Made by a program: the position numbers and the translations under genes | Assembly (NCBI GenBank): GCA_965206445.1 | Contig: CBDBJR010000002.1 | Location: forward strand, 2,790,001-2,854,000 | From: CBDBJR01 sp965206445 | Lineage (GTDB): Bacteria > Pseudomonadota > Gammaproteobacteria > Arenicellales > Poriferihabitantaceae | Length of the DNA stretch: 64,000 nucleotides | Direction: 5' to 3' | The notes under the pieces: generated by a model | What the model saw: only the letters and a program-made list of their open reading frames with translations | Told to the model about the DNA's origin: nothing | Databases searched by the model: none | Shown here: in pieces, positions 32,805-42,024 of the stretch | Position numbering within the stretch: position 1 is the first letter of the stretch | Layout: every line of letters starts with the position of its first letter

Positions 32805-35800
32805 TGGCAACCGCTGCCGATAAGCCGCACCACCGCAGCGACGGGCGCGGCGGGTTGATTGGCCTGTTCAGCCACCACCCGGTCGCCTCCAACCTGCTGA
32901 TGGTGATTATGCTGTTGGCGGGATTCTGGGCGATCAAACAACTCAACACCCAGGTGCTGCCCAACTTTGATCTCGACTATGTGATGGTGCGTACGACCTG
33001 GAGCGGCGCCAGCGCGGAAGAGGTCGAAGAATTAATCACCGTCCCGCTGGAGCAATCTTTGCGCGATGTCGATTATATTAAAAATATCACCTCCAGCTCG
33101 GCCGACGGCGTATCCAACATCGCGCTGGAGTTTTATCCCAAAACCGAGATGGGCCTGGCGACCGATCAGGTCAAACAAAACGCCGATCAGGTGCGCAATC
33201 TGCCGGCCGACAGTGACCAGCCGACGGTCAACAAAATCACCCGCTACGAAGCGGTGGCCAGGCTGCTGGTCACCGGGCCGAACGACGTCAATGAGCTGCG
33301 CACGCTGGTCAATCGATTTGAAACCGAGCTGTTGGAACGGGGCATTGCCAAGCTGTTTATCAGCGGTCTGCCGAAACAAAAAATTGCGATCGAAATTCCG
33401 GCCAAACGGCTGCGCGAGCTGGGGCTGTCGCTAGACGACATTGGCCGCCGGGTGGAAGCGGGGTCGCAGGACGCGCCGATGGGGGTAATCGGGCGCGGTG
33501 AAACCTCGCGCCAATTGCGCTTCCAGGAGCGACGCAAAACCGAGCGGGCGTTTGCCAGCATTCCGATCGTCGCCGAGCAGCAAGGGCGCTTGATCACGCT
33601 GGGCTCGATCGCCGAAATCAACCGCAAACCGCTGGATGGGCAAGTCTCGATTTCCTATCGCGGCAAACCGGCGGTCGAATTATCGCTGAATCGGACCAGC
33701 AACAGCGACAGCCTGGAATCGGCGCAGATTTTCCATCAATGGCTGGAACAAACCCGGCTTGATTTGCCCGCCGGGGTCGAGTTGATCGATTTCGACGCCC
33801 GCTGGGAGCTGGTCCGGGATCGCATTTATCTGATGATCAAGAACGGCTTGACCGGCCTCCTGCTGGTTGTGCTGATTTTATTCTTTTTTATGAATGGCCG
33901 GGTCGCCTGGTGGGTTGCGGTCGGTATTCCGGTGTCGTTTATGGCCGCGCTGGCGATACTGTATTTTATTGGCGGCTCGATCAACATGCTCAGTCTGTTC
34001 GCCCTGATCATGGCCCTGGGCATTATCGTCGACGACGCCATTGTGGTCGGCGAAAACGCGATGGCGCAATTTGAAAATGGCGTCAAGCCGGAAAGGAGCG
34101 CGGAATTGGCGGCCCGGCAGATGCTGGGGCCGGTGTGTTCTTCGTCGCTGACCACGGTGTGCGCGTTTTTGCCGCTGATGCTGGTGGGCAGTGTCATCGG
34201 CACGATTATGCGCGACATTCCGATAGTGGTGATCTGTGTCATCCTGGCCTCTTTGATCGAGTGCTTCCTGGTTATGCCGGGGCATTTAACCCATTCTTTC
34301 AGCCGGCTGCAGCAGCGCAAAAAATCGCGCCTGCGGCACCGCCTGGACAATGGCTTCAACCGTTTTCGTGACGGCATATTCAGAAAAACCCTCACCGTTG
34401 CGCTGGATTTTCGCTGGACCACGCTGGCGATTGCGCTGACCGTTCTGGTGGTCACCGTCGCGTGGTTCAGCAGCGGCCGCATCAATTTCAAGTTCTTCCC
34501 CACCGCCGAAGGCGACCGCATTTATGCCAATATCGGGTTTGTTTCCGGCACCTCGGCCGAGCGGGTCAACCGCTATCTGGAGCTGGCGGAGCGCACGCTG
34601 ATCGAAACCCAGCAGGAGCTGGGCGAAGAGTTTGTCGATCTGATCATGCTCCGGCACGGGGCCACCACCGGCGACGACGACGAAACCGGTTCGGGCTCCA
34701 GAGGCAGTAAAAGCGGCGATCATTTCGGCTCGATACAGGTCGAGCTGGTAGACCCCGACCGGCGCGGCATCCGCAACCATCAAATCACCCGCGCCTGGCA
34801 GGACAAGCTGCCCCGCTGGCCGGGCATCGAAACCCTGTCTATCAGCGAGCCCCGGGTCGGCCCGCCCGGCAGCGATATCGATATCGGCATCACGGCCGGA
34901 AATATCGACCAGGCCAAACAAGCCGCATTGGCCTTGCAGGATGCCCTGATCGATATCCCCGGCGTGATCGGGGTCGGCGACAATGCGCCTTACGGGCGCG
35001 AACAGCTGGTGCTCAAGCTGACCCCGACCGCCGAAGTGCTCGGCCTCGGGGTCGGTGCTATCGCCCGGCAGTTGCGCGCCGCGTACGACGGTTATCAGGT
35101 TCAGGAGCTGTCCGACGGCTTCGACGATATCGACATTACGGTGCAATTGCCGGACCACGAACGCAATACCCTGACCAGTTTATCGGCGCTCGATATCGTG
35201 CTGCCCAACGGTCGCACCGAAACCATCGGCAACCTGGTTACCATTGATTTCGACCGCGGGTTTGAAAATATCCGGCACAACAACGGCCGGCTGACGATCA
35301 AAGTCGTCGGCCAGGTTGACCCGGCGGTCAATAGCGCCAACCTCATCAGCCGGCAGTTGCGGCAGGATATTCTGCCCGAGCTGGCCAGCCGGTACGGCGT
35401 GCAATTTGACCTTGAAGGCCGGCGACAGGCCGACCGCAGCGAAACCCTGAAAGACATGCGCCTCGGGTTGGTGATCGCCCTGACGCTGATTTACCTGGTG
35501 CTGGCCTGGGTGTTCGGCTCGTATGGCTGGCCGCTGCTGGTGATGATCATCATCCCGTTCGGCCTGGTGGGCGCGATATGGGGGCATGTGTTTATGCAGC
35601 ATGATGTGACGCTGCTATCCCTGTTCGGCTTCTTCGGCCTGTCGGGCATCGTCGTCAATGACTCGATTATCCTGCTGGTGTTTTACAAGAAACTGCGCCA
35701 GCAGGGCATGCCCTACCGCATGGCCGTAGTCGAAGCGACCTGCCAGCGCCTGCGCGCCTTGATACTCACGTCCCTGACCACCATCGGGGGCTTGCTGCCG

Positions 35801-36004
35801 TTGTTGTTTGAAACCTCGCTGCAGGCGCAGTTTTTGATCCCAATGGCCATCAGTCTGGCCTTCGGCCTCGGATTCGCCACTGTGCTGGTGCTATTCCTGC
35901 TGCCTTGCCTGCTGGTGGTGTATGAGCGCACCGCCGACTTTTTTGCCGGCCGAACCGAGCCCGTCACCGAGCCGACACCGGTCGAGCCGAACGCGGCCAT
36001 CTGA
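32804..36004 (+). CDS. RND efflux permease
   Basis: A 1066-residue RND transporter with the usual duplicated layout: one helix, a large periplasmic loop, six helices, then the same again. Helix-4 motif LIMALGIIVDDAIVVGEN carries the paired Asp residues of the proton relay; a matching block near the C-terminus is FGLSGIVVNDSIILLVF. An acidic insertion GDDDETGSGSRGSKSGD lies in the second periplasmic domain. It looks like the HAE1/AcrB-like or related subfamily; substrate unknown. Confidence 0.92.
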   Translation: MATAADKPHHRSDGRGGLIGLFSHHPVASNLLMVIMLLAGFWAIKQLNTQVLPNFDLDYVMVRTTWSGASAEEVEELITVPLEQSLRDVDYIKNITSSSADGVSNIALEFYPKTEMGLATDQVKQNADQVRNLPADSDQPTVNKITRYEAVARLLVTGPNDVNELRTLVNRFETELLERGIAKLFISGLPKQKIAIEIPAKRLRELGLSLDDIGRRVEAGSQDAPMGVIGRGETSRQLRFQERRKTERAFASIPIVAEQQGRLITLGSIAEINRKPLDGQVSISYRGKPAVELSLNRTSNSDSLESAQIFHQWLEQTRLDLPAGVELIDFDARWELVRDRIYLMIKNGLTGLLLVVLILFFFMNGRVAWWVAVGIPVSFMAALAILYFIGGSINMLSLFALIMALGIIVDDAIVVGENAMAQFENGVKPERSAELAARQMLGPVCSSSLTTVCAFLPLMLVGSVIGTIMRDIPIVVICVILASLIECFLVMPGHLTHSFSRLQQRKKSRLRHRLDNGFNRFRDGIFRKTLTVALDFRWTTLAIALTVLVVTVAWFSSGRINFKFFPTAEGDRIYANIGFVSGTSAERVNRYLELAERTLIETQQELGEEFVDLIMLRHGATTGDDDETGSGSRGSKSGDHFGSIQVELVDPDRRGIRNHQITRAWQDKLPRWPGIETLSISEPRVGPPGSDIDIGITAGNIDQAKQAALALQDALIDIPGVIGVGDNAPYGREQLVLKLTPTAEVLGLGVGAIARQLRAAYDGYQVQELSDGFDDIDITVQLPDHERNTLTSLSALDIVLPNGRTETIGNLVTIDFDRGFENIRHNNGRLTIKVVGQVDPAVNSANLISRQLRQDILPELASRYGVQFDLEGRRQADRSETLKDMRLGLVIALTLIYLVLAWVFGSYGWPLLVMIIIPFGLVGAIWGHVFMQHDVTLLSLFGFFGLSGIVVNDSIILLVFYKKLRQQGMPYRMAVVEATCQRLRALILTSLTTIGGLLPLLFETSLQAQFLIPMAISLAFGLGFATVLVLFLLPCLLVVYERTADFFAGRTEPVTEPTPVEPNAAI

Positions 36005-36050
36005 ACTCACTCAACCACGGGCACTCAACCACGAGTCACCCGGCCACGGG

Positions 36051-37067
36051 TCAACCCCAAACCGCGGTTAACCGGGCTTTGAATCCGGCGGCGTGTTGTT
36101 CGTTCATCGCGCCGTCGGCCCGCAGCCGCAGCCGCTCGAGTGCATCCCGGTCGGGGATAAACCCGGCGCGCAGCCGCTGCGCCGCCGCCACTGCCTGCGC
36201 CGGTGCATTGCATATCAGCAGCAGGTCACACCCGGCCCGCAGCGCGCTCAGGCTGCGCTGCGCGACGCTGTCGCCGCTGGTCTGCGCGCCCTGCATCATC
36301 AAATCGTCGCTGAACACGACGCCGCGAAAACCCAGCTGCCGGCGTAACACCTGCCGTATCCAGTGGGCGGAAAAAGTCGGCACCTCGGCGCAAATCCGCG
36401 CAAACAAAACATGCGCGGTCATGATGCCGCCCAGCTTGTCGCCCAGGCGGCGAAAAGGCACCAGATCACGCGCGACAAGCTCCTCCCAGCCGCGCTCATC
36501 CACCGGCGTTTCCAGATGCGAATCGCCGGCAACCCCGCCGTGGCCGGGAAAGTGCTTGCCGATGGCGCACATGCCGGCAAACGCCATGCCATCGACAAAC
36601 GCCCCGGCCAGGCGGCAAATCACGTCGCCTTGCCGGTGGAAACACCGATCGGCGATCACCCGGCTATCCTGATTGGCATGATCCAGCACCGGAGCAAAAC
36701 TGAAATCGACCCCGACCTGGCGCAATTCAAACGCCATCAACGCACCGACCTGATAGGCCAGCTCGCAGGCGTGGTCGGGCTGGCGGTCAAACAGCACGCC
36801 GAATTTCATGGCCGCCGGCAGACGCGAGAACCCGTGCTTAAACCGCTGCACTCGCCCGCCTTCCTGATCCACGGCGACCAGCAGCGAGGGGTTGCGCAAC
36901 CGCTTGATTTCCGCGACCAGCGCGGTGAGCTGCGGTTTCGATGCATAGTTGCGGCTGAACAGAATCACCGCACCGACCGCCGGAGAAACCAGCAGCGCGC
37001 GCTCCGCCGGCGTCAGGCTGACGCCGCGCAGGTCCACCATCAGCGGCCCCAGCGCCTGCTCAATCAT
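36051..37067 (-). CDS. nagZ: Beta-N-acetylhexosaminidase NagZ
   Basis: NagZ removes GlcNAc from muropeptides during peptidoglycan recycling. From MIEQALGPLMVDLRGVSLTP; the diagnostic KHFPGHGGVAGDSHLETPV (catalytic His-Asp) and VVFSDDLMMQGA are intact. About 338 residues. The start overlaps the stop of the upstream L,D-transpeptidase by 8 bp. Confidence 0.94.
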   Translation of the reverse strand: MIEQALGPLMVDLRGVSLTPAERALLVSPAVGAVILFSRNYASKPQLTALVAEIKRLRNPSLLVAVDQEGGRVQRFKHGFSRLPAAMKFGVLFDRQPDHACELAYQVGALMAFELRQVGVDFSFAPVLDHANQDSRVIADRCFHRQGDVICRLAGAFVDGMAFAGMCAIGKHFPGHGGVAGDSHLETPVDERGWEELVARDLVPFRRLGDKLGGIMTAHVLFARICAEVPTFSAHWIRQVLRRQLGFRGVVFSDDLMMQGAQTSGDSVAQRSLSALRAGCDLLLICNAPAQAVAAAQRLRAGFIPDRDALERLRLRADGAMNEQHAAGFKARLTAVWG

Positions 37068-37545
37068 CGATGCGCACCGCCGTACCCGGCGACACCCGAT
37101 CAAACAGCGTCACGATATCCCGATTGCGCATGCGGACGCAGCCGCCGGAGCCGGGCCGCCCCATGGCCACGTCGTCCGGGCAGCCGTGCAGATAAATGTA
37201 GCGCCGCATGGTGTCCACCGCGCCCAGGCGATTGCGACCGATTTCGCAGCCGCTTAACCATAAAATGCGCGTCAAAATCCAATCCCGGTGCGGCTCGGTA
37301 CGCCGCATCGACGGGTGAAATATCCGGCCACTCGGACGGCGCCCGACAAATATCGTATTGCTGGCCGCGCCGGCGCCAATCCGGGCGCGAATCAGATGCC
37401 GACCGCGGGGCGTGCAATGACTGCCGTTGATTTCACCGCCACCGTTGGCGGCGGTTGACACCGGATAACGTTGCAGTTCGACGTTGGCCGCATCCAGCAG
37501 GCGCAAATACTGCCCGGCCAGCGAGATCTCGATGCGCCGGCTCAT
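37060..37545 (-). CDS. L,D-transpeptidase (YkuD domain)
   Basis: A compact YkuD-domain protein, 161 residues, with the active-site block IYLHGCPDDVAMGRPGSGG followed by CVRMRNRDIVTL: His, Gly and the catalytic Cys are in place. No signal peptide or anchor is evident, so location is unclear; it begins directly with MSRRIEISLAGQYLRLLDA, typical of small cytoplasm-predicted family members. Sits between a phosphatase (4 bp overlap) and nagZ (8 bp overlap), in an apparent three-gene operon. Confidence 0.88.
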   Translation of the reverse strand: MSRRIEISLAGQYLRLLDAANVELQRYPVSTAANGGGEINGSHCTPRGRHLIRARIGAGAASNTIFVGRRPSGRIFHPSMRRTEPHRDWILTRILWLSGCEIGRNRLGAVDTMRRYIYLHGCPDDVAMGRPGSGGCVRMRNRDIVTLFDRVSPGTAVRIDD

Positions 37546-38027
37546 GGCGGCGGCTGGCGGCTGAGAATATGCCGCAGCAGCCCTTCGCAGGCCGGCTCGA
37601 TCAGCTCCAGCACACGGTCAAACCCGGCTTCACCGCCCAGATAGGGGTCGGCAATCTCCAGCCGGTCATCCGCCGCAAAGCGCCGCAAAAAGTACACTTT
37701 GTCGTGCTCCCGGGGGTCGATGATCCGTTTGATGTCACGCATATTCTGCCGATCCATGGCCAGCAGATAATCGAACAGCCGCCCGTCCCGGGGAACCAGT
37801 TGGCGGGCGCGCATCCGGCTGAGATCGATCTGCCGGTCGGCGGCGGCCTGCTGCGCGCGCGCATCCGGTGGCTTGCCGATATGCCAGCCGCCGGTGCCGG
37901 CCGAATCGATCTCGAAACGCGCCTGCATACCCCGCTCGGCGACCACTTTGGCGAACCCACCGGCCGCAGTCGGGGAGCGGCAGATATTGCCCAGGCAGAC
38001 AAACAGAACCCGATATGGCGGCATCAC
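37542..38027 (-). CDS. Low-molecular-weight protein tyrosine phosphatase
   Basis: A 161-residue LMW-PTPase. The P-loop FVCLGNICRSPTAAG supplies the C-x5-R-S nucleophile site and DPYLGGEAGFD holds the general-acid Asp. Two adjacent Met codons offer starts. First gene of the phosphatase, L,D-transpeptidase, nagZ unit, all overlapping. Confidence 0.93.
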   Translation of the reverse strand: MMPPYRVLFVCLGNICRSPTAAGGFAKVVAERGMQARFEIDSAGTGGWHIGKPPDARAQQAAADRQIDLSRMRARQLVPRDGRLFDYLLAMDRQNMRDIKRIIDPREHDKVYFLRRFAADDRLEIADPYLGGEAGFDRVLELIEPACEGLLRHILSRQPPP

Positions 38028-38050
38028 GCGCTGCGCCGATACGCCGGGGG

Positions 38051-40186
38051 TTACGCGCGCGCCAGCTTGATGACGGCGGGCGCAACGTGCAGTTGACGCA
38101 TGATATCGGCCAGGTGTTTGCGGTCGGTTACCTCGATGTTGAGCCGCATGTGCGAGGTGTTGCCGTACTTGGGGTCAACCGTGACGTGATTGATATTCGC
38201 ATCGAACTCGGCGATGATGCCGGTCACACCGGCCAGCACACCGGGCTTGTTGCGCGTTTCCAGCTTGATCATCACCTGAAAACTGCCCTGCGTCGGCTCG
38301 GACCAGTTCAAGTGCAGATAATTATCCGGGTGCTTCATGATCGCCTTGCAGTTCGGGCAGCGCAGCCGATGAATCACCAGACCGCGGCCGACCGTGGTGG
38401 TGCCGATAATATCATCGCCGGGGACCGGATGGCAGCAGTTGGCGTAGTTGACCAGCAGCCGCTCGGTGCCGTCAATCGCCATCCCGGACGTAACATGTCG
38501 CAGACTGCCGTCGGTGGAATCCTTGTTTTCCGCGACGAATTGCTTGGCCACCAGCACCGGCAGGCGCCGGCCAAAGCCAATGTCGATCAGCAACTGCTGC
38601 CAGTCGTTCAGCTTCAGATAGCGCAGCAGATTGATTTTTTCGGCGCTCGGGATGCGCAGGCGCTTGTAGCCGTGGTCGCGCAGCGCCTTTTTGAGCAGTT
38701 TGCCGCCGAGCTTGAGGGCTTCTTTTTCTTTCTGCTGGTTCAGATAATGGCGAATAAATGAGCGCGACTTCGAGCTCACCGCATAGCTCAGCCAGGAAGG
38801 CTGCGGCCGGGCGGAACGGGCGGTAATAATTTCAACCGTATCGCCATTATTCAGGGTTTCATGCAGCGGCGCGGCGACGTGATTGACCCGCGCACCAACA
38901 CAGCGGTTGCCGACGCCGGAGTGCACCGAATAGGCAAAATCCAGCGCCGTCGCCCCCCTCGGCAGGCGTTTAATCTCCCCTTTGGGGGTGAAAACATAGA
39001 CCTTGTCGGGGTACAGATCGGCCTTCAGGTGTTCGAGGTACTCGCCCGAATCGACCGATTTTTTCTGTGATTCGAGAAAGCTGTCAAGCCACCGCTGCGC
39101 CAATTGCTGCGGGTTTTGCTCACCCGCAACGTCGGTTTTATACTGCCAGTGTGACGCCACCCCCTGCTCGGCGATATGATGCATCGCCTGACTGCGCACC
39201 TGCACCTCGACCTGCTGCCCGTGCGGCCCCACCACGATAGTGTGCAGCGATTGATAGCCGTTGACTTTAGGGATGGCGATATAGTCCTTAAAACTCTCCG
39301 GCCGGGGGTTGTACAGGCGATGCACAATCCCCAACACCTGATAGCAGGACAGCCGGTCGCGGGTCAGCACCCGCACCGCGTTGACATCCTGCACCTCGCG
39401 CAGCGGCAGGCGTTTTTTCTGCATCTTGCGGTAGATGCTATAGAGCGTCTTTTCACGCCCGTGCACCTCGGCGGCGACGCCGGCGGTGTACAACCCCTGC
39501 CGAATGGCCACGCACAGCTCCTTGACCGCCGGTTTTCGGCCGCGCTTGTTGGCCGCGATACACTTGGAAATCGCCTGGTAGCGTTTGGGGAACAGCGACG
39601 CGAAACCCAGATCTTCGAGCTCCTGCCCCAGCTCGCGCATGCCCAGCCGATTGGCCATCGGCGCATATATCTCCATGGTTTGCCGGGCGATGCGCTGTTT
39701 CTTTTCCAGCTCCAACACGCGCAGCGTACGCATGTTGTGCAGTCGATCGGCCAGCTTGATAATAATCACGCGAATGTCCTTGGCCATGGCCATGAACATC
39801 TTCTGGAACGACGCCGCCTCGACGTTGAATCTGGAGTGAATCTCCAGCTGGCTCACCTTACTCACCCCGTCAACCAGCTCGGCAACATCCTTGCCAAAAT
39901 ACGCCGACAACTGGGTCAGCGACGTATCCGTATCCTCGATCACATCGTGCAAAATCGCCGCAATAATCGTGCGGCTGTCCATCCGCATATCGCCCAGAAT
40001 TTCCGCCACCGCCAGCGGATGGGAAATGTAATCCTCGCCGCTATGCCGTATCTGCCCCTGATGCGCTTCGGCACCAAACTGGTACGCCCGATAAACGTCT
40101 TCAACCGTTTCCGGGCTGAGATAACCCGCCAGCTTCGACTGTAGCTGAGCAACTGTCGGCTGATTGTGGATGAGCGCTTTAAGCAG
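38051..40186 (-). CDS. spoT: (p)ppGpp synthetase/hydrolase SpoT
   Basis: A Rel/SpoT-family alarmone enzyme. Domains in order: HD hydrolase (SGEDYISHPLAVAEIL, then AAILHDVIEDTDTS), synthetase (around DYIAIPKVNGYQSLHTIVVG), TGS (VYVFTPKGEIKRLPRGATAL) and C-terminal ACT. No ATG, GTG or TTG is in frame before the essential first HD-domain histidine; the first GTG (40009) lies inside the HD domain. The CTG at 40186 would give 711 residues, close to the normal length, so a CTG start is my best guess. The alternative is a +1 slip: an ATG frame from 40295 ends at TAA in GCTTAAAG, one base off the SpoT frame. It follows rpoZ as usual. Confidence 0.85.
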   Translation of the reverse strand: MLKALIHNQPTVAQLQSKLAGYLSPETVEDVYRAYQFGAEAHQGQIRHSGEDYISHPLAVAEILGDMRMDSRTIIAAILHDVIEDTDTSLTQLSAYFGKDVAELVDGVSKVSQLEIHSRFNVEAASFQKMFMAMAKDIRVIIIKLADRLHNMRTLRVLELEKKQRIARQTMEIYAPMANRLGMRELGQELEDLGFASLFPKRYQAISKCIAANKRGRKPAVKELCVAIRQGLYTAGVAAEVHGREKTLYSIYRKMQKKRLPLREVQDVNAVRVLTRDRLSCYQVLGIVHRLYNPRPESFKDYIAIPKVNGYQSLHTIVVGPHGQQVEVQVRSQAMHHIAEQGVASHWQYKTDVAGEQNPQQLAQRWLDSFLESQKKSVDSGEYLEHLKADLYPDKVYVFTPKGEIKRLPRGATALDFAYSVHSGVGNRCVGARVNHVAAPLHETLNNGDTVEIITARSARPQPSWLSYAVSSKSRSFIRHYLNQQKEKEALKLGGKLLKKALRDHGYKRLRIPSAEKINLLRYLKLNDWQQLLIDIGFGRRLPVLVAKQFVAENKDSTDGSLRHVTSGMAIDGTERLLVNYANCCHPVPGDDIIGTTTVGRGLVIHRLRCPNCKAIMKHPDNYLHLNWSEPTQGSFQVMIKLETRNKPGVLAGVTGIIAEFDANINHVTVDPKYGNTSHMRLNIEVTDRKHLADIMRQLHVAPAVIKLARA

Positions 40187-40221
40187 AGGCCGACCCCCGG
40201 TTCGACGCGGAAAACCCGCCA

Positions 40222-40255
40222 GACGCAGTCAATCGCCGACCGACGCAGTCAATCG
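40222..40255. repeat. 14-bp direct repeat upstream of spoT
   Basis: GACGCAGTCAATCG at 40222-40235 and 40242-40255, with a 20-bp period, in the spacer between rpoZ and spoT. It lies in the stretch where the missing spoT start would be expected. Confidence 0.6.
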
Positions 40256-40304
40256 GCAGTGCCGGGGCCGACCGGTCGGCCTGGATTGCGCGGACAGACA
40301 TCGT

Positions 40305-40637
40305 TTACTCCCGACCGTCCGCATCCCCGACATTGGCGCTCAACAACCGGATCAGCTCACTATCGCTGTCGGTGCCGTCCTCTGCCCGGTTTGCCGTCGC
40401 ATCCTGATCGGTATCGAAGCCCAGCCCCGAAATCCGCATTTCCTCCTGCAGAATCGACGGCCCGACCAGGCCCGCTGCAATCTCCCGCAATGCCAGCACC
40501 GTCGGCTTGTCATTTTCATGCGGCACCAGCGGCTCCTTGCCCAGAATCAGCTGGCGGGCACGCTTGGTTGCCACCAGCACCAATTGAAAACGATTGTCCA
40601 CGTGCTCCAGACAATCGGTTACCGTCACTCTAGCCAT
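40305..40637 (-). CDS. rpoZ: RNA polymerase omega subunit
   Basis: RpoZ, 110 residues, from MARVTVTDCLEHVDNRFQLV with VATKRARQL and KPTVLALREIAAGLV. It stabilises the core enzyme. The C-terminal tail is acidic. Normally follows gmk and precedes spoT; here gmk is separated from it by a repeat array and a gmk fragment. Confidence 0.95.
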   Translation of the reverse strand: MARVTVTDCLEHVDNRFQLVLVATKRARQLILGKEPLVPHENDKPTVLALREIAAGLVGPSILQEEMRISGLGFDTDQDATANRAEDGTDSDSELIRLLSANVGDADGRE

Positions 40638-40735
40638 GTAAATATCCCCGTAAAAAAAGAGTCCATACTATACCAAATCAGGCGCCCACCCGAACGCGAT
40701 TTTGCCCCACAAAGCAATGACACCCGCAACCCAGG

Positions 40736-40914
40736 CCGAATCCAGCAACATTTGCGCCAGCACCTCAATCAACGGCAGCATAACAAAAACCGATTCCGCC
40801 CCCAAAAAACGCCCCCGCACGCTACGCGCACCCTGCCAGTCAATATCCAAAACCGCAAACTTTTCGCCACCAATCAAGCTTTCGCTCGCCCGCACCGAGG
40901 CGCCATAGTAATGC
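40736..40914 (-). pseudogene. Truncated guanylate kinase duplicate
   Basis: A fragment matching the middle of gmk (SLIGGEKFAVLDIDWQGARS, then VRGRFLGAESVFVMLP) and then, after an internal deletion of about 130 bp, its C-terminal LAQMLLDSA. The P-loop half is missing. The heptamer array begins 15 bp beyond its edge at 40930. Duplication through the repeat arrays is the simplest explanation. Confidence 0.85.
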
Positions 40915-40929
40915 CCAAATAGCGGCTTT

Positions 40930-41130
40930 CATTCCCAATTCCCAATTCCCAATTCCTAATTCCTAATTCCTAATTCCTAATTCCTAATTCCTAATTCCTA
41001 ATTCCTAATTCCTAATTCCTAATTCCTAATTCCTAATTCCTAATTCCTAATTCCTAATTCCTAATTCCTAATTCCTAATTCCCGCCGAAGGCGGATTTAA
41101 TTCCTAATTCCTAATTCCCGCCGCAGGCGG
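40930..41130. repeat. Heptamer tandem array 1 (TTCCTAA)
   Basis: More than twenty head-to-tail 7-bp units of TTCCTAA; the first few read TTCCCAA. The array is interrupted by the hairpin CCGCCGAAGGCGG (41082-41094) and closed by a related hairpin CCGCCGCAGGCGG (41118-41130) that forms the last codons of gmk. It resembles the short tandemly repeated repetitive (STRR) heptamers known from cyanobacteria and some other bacteria. Confidence 0.92.
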
Positions 41131-41692
41131 ATCCCAGCAATATTTGCGCCAGCTGATCCACCGTCTGCTCAAAATCATCATTCACCAAAACATACTCATA
41201 TTCATCCCGATGGCTCATCTCGCTCACCGCCACCTTCATGCGCGCCGCAATCACCTCGCGGTCATCCCGCTGGCGTTGATGCAGTCTTTGCTCCAGCGCC
41301 TCAATCGACGGCGGCATGACAAAAACCGATTTTGCCCCCGGAAAACGCGCCCGCACGCTGCGCGCACCCTGCCAGTCAATGTCCAAAACCGCATATTTTT
41401 CGCCACCAATCAGGCTTTCGATCGCCTGCACCGAGGTGCCATAGTAATGCCCAAATACGGTGGCGTACTCGAGAAACCCGTCGGCCGCAATCAAGCGCTC
41501 GAACTCCTCCCGGCTGACGAAATGGTAATGCACACCGTCTTGCTCGCCAAAGCGCCGGTCGCGGGTGGTGTGGGATATCGCCAGACCAATATCGGGCCGA
41601 CGCCCCACCAACGCCCGCGTCAAACTGGTTTTGCCGGCACCGGAGGGGGCCGACACAATCAATATGCGCTGGGATAGATAACCGGAAGACAC
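41111..41692 (-). CDS. gmk: Guanylate kinase
   Basis: Gmk phosphorylates GMP to GDP. From a GTG at 41692 the protein is 193 residues: LIVSAPSGAGKTSLTRAL is the P-loop, then SHTTRDRRFGEQDGVHYHFV, VFGHYYGTS and DIDWQGARS. Upstream ATGs at 41734 and 41767 would add a tail not seen in the family. The C-terminus is abrupt: the last residues SACGGN and the stop are encoded by the repeat-array hairpin and the TTAGGAA unit, so the usual final helix appears replaced or lost. Confidence 0.9.
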   Translation of the reverse strand: MSSGYLSQRILIVSAPSGAGKTSLTRALVGRRPDIGLAISHTTRDRRFGEQDGVHYHFVSREEFERLIAADGFLEYATVFGHYYGTSVQAIESLIGGEKYAVLDIDWQGARSVRARFPGAKSVFVMPPSIEALEQRLHQRQRDDREVIAARMKVAVSEMSHRDEYEYVLVNDDFEQTVDQLAQILLGSACGGN

Positions 41693-42024
41693 GGGCGGAT
41701 GAGGTTGTGTGCACCAACTCGGCAACGGCGCCATCCCGATACGGCACGCGCGCCTGCTTGCCAGCAAGCGATTCTATTCGATCTGCCGCCCCGATTCCAT
41801 GCAGTGTATGGGTCCAATTCCTAATTCCTAATTCCTAATTCCTAATTCCTAATTCCTAATTCCTAATTCCCGCCGAAGGCGGATTTCATTCCTAATTCCT
41901 ATTGATATGGTTTAGAATACGCACAACCTGAATCTGCGGACATTACGTTTGCCTGGCAAATATCGGTATCCATCAACCCCTGATTAGTGCAACAAGAATA
42001 GTGGACCTGTTTGGCAAATCCCGG
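41693..42024. other. Intergenic region between gmk and kinase
   Basis: Contains heptamer array 2 and about 120 bp to the kinase start. Promoters for both divergent genes must lie here; no clear elements were seen. Confidence 0.4.
41814..41902. repeat. Heptamer tandem array 2 (TTCCTAA)
   Basis: About eight units, then the hairpin CCGCCGAAGGCGG (41870-41882), then about two more units. Same orientation and elements as array 1; the two arrays bracket gmk. Confidence 0.9.

Noticed and set aside
39176..40144. A 322-codon plus-strand frame
   Set aside because: Antisense to spoT, whose HD and synthetase domains are clear.
40668..40895. A 75-codon frame as a small gene
   Set aside because: It is the truncated gmk copy; its end runs into unrelated sequence and the P-loop is missing.
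40930..41130. The heptamer array as a CRISPR or telomere
   Set aside because: Units are 7 bp without unique spacers, and the array is internal with genes on both sides, so neither reading fits.
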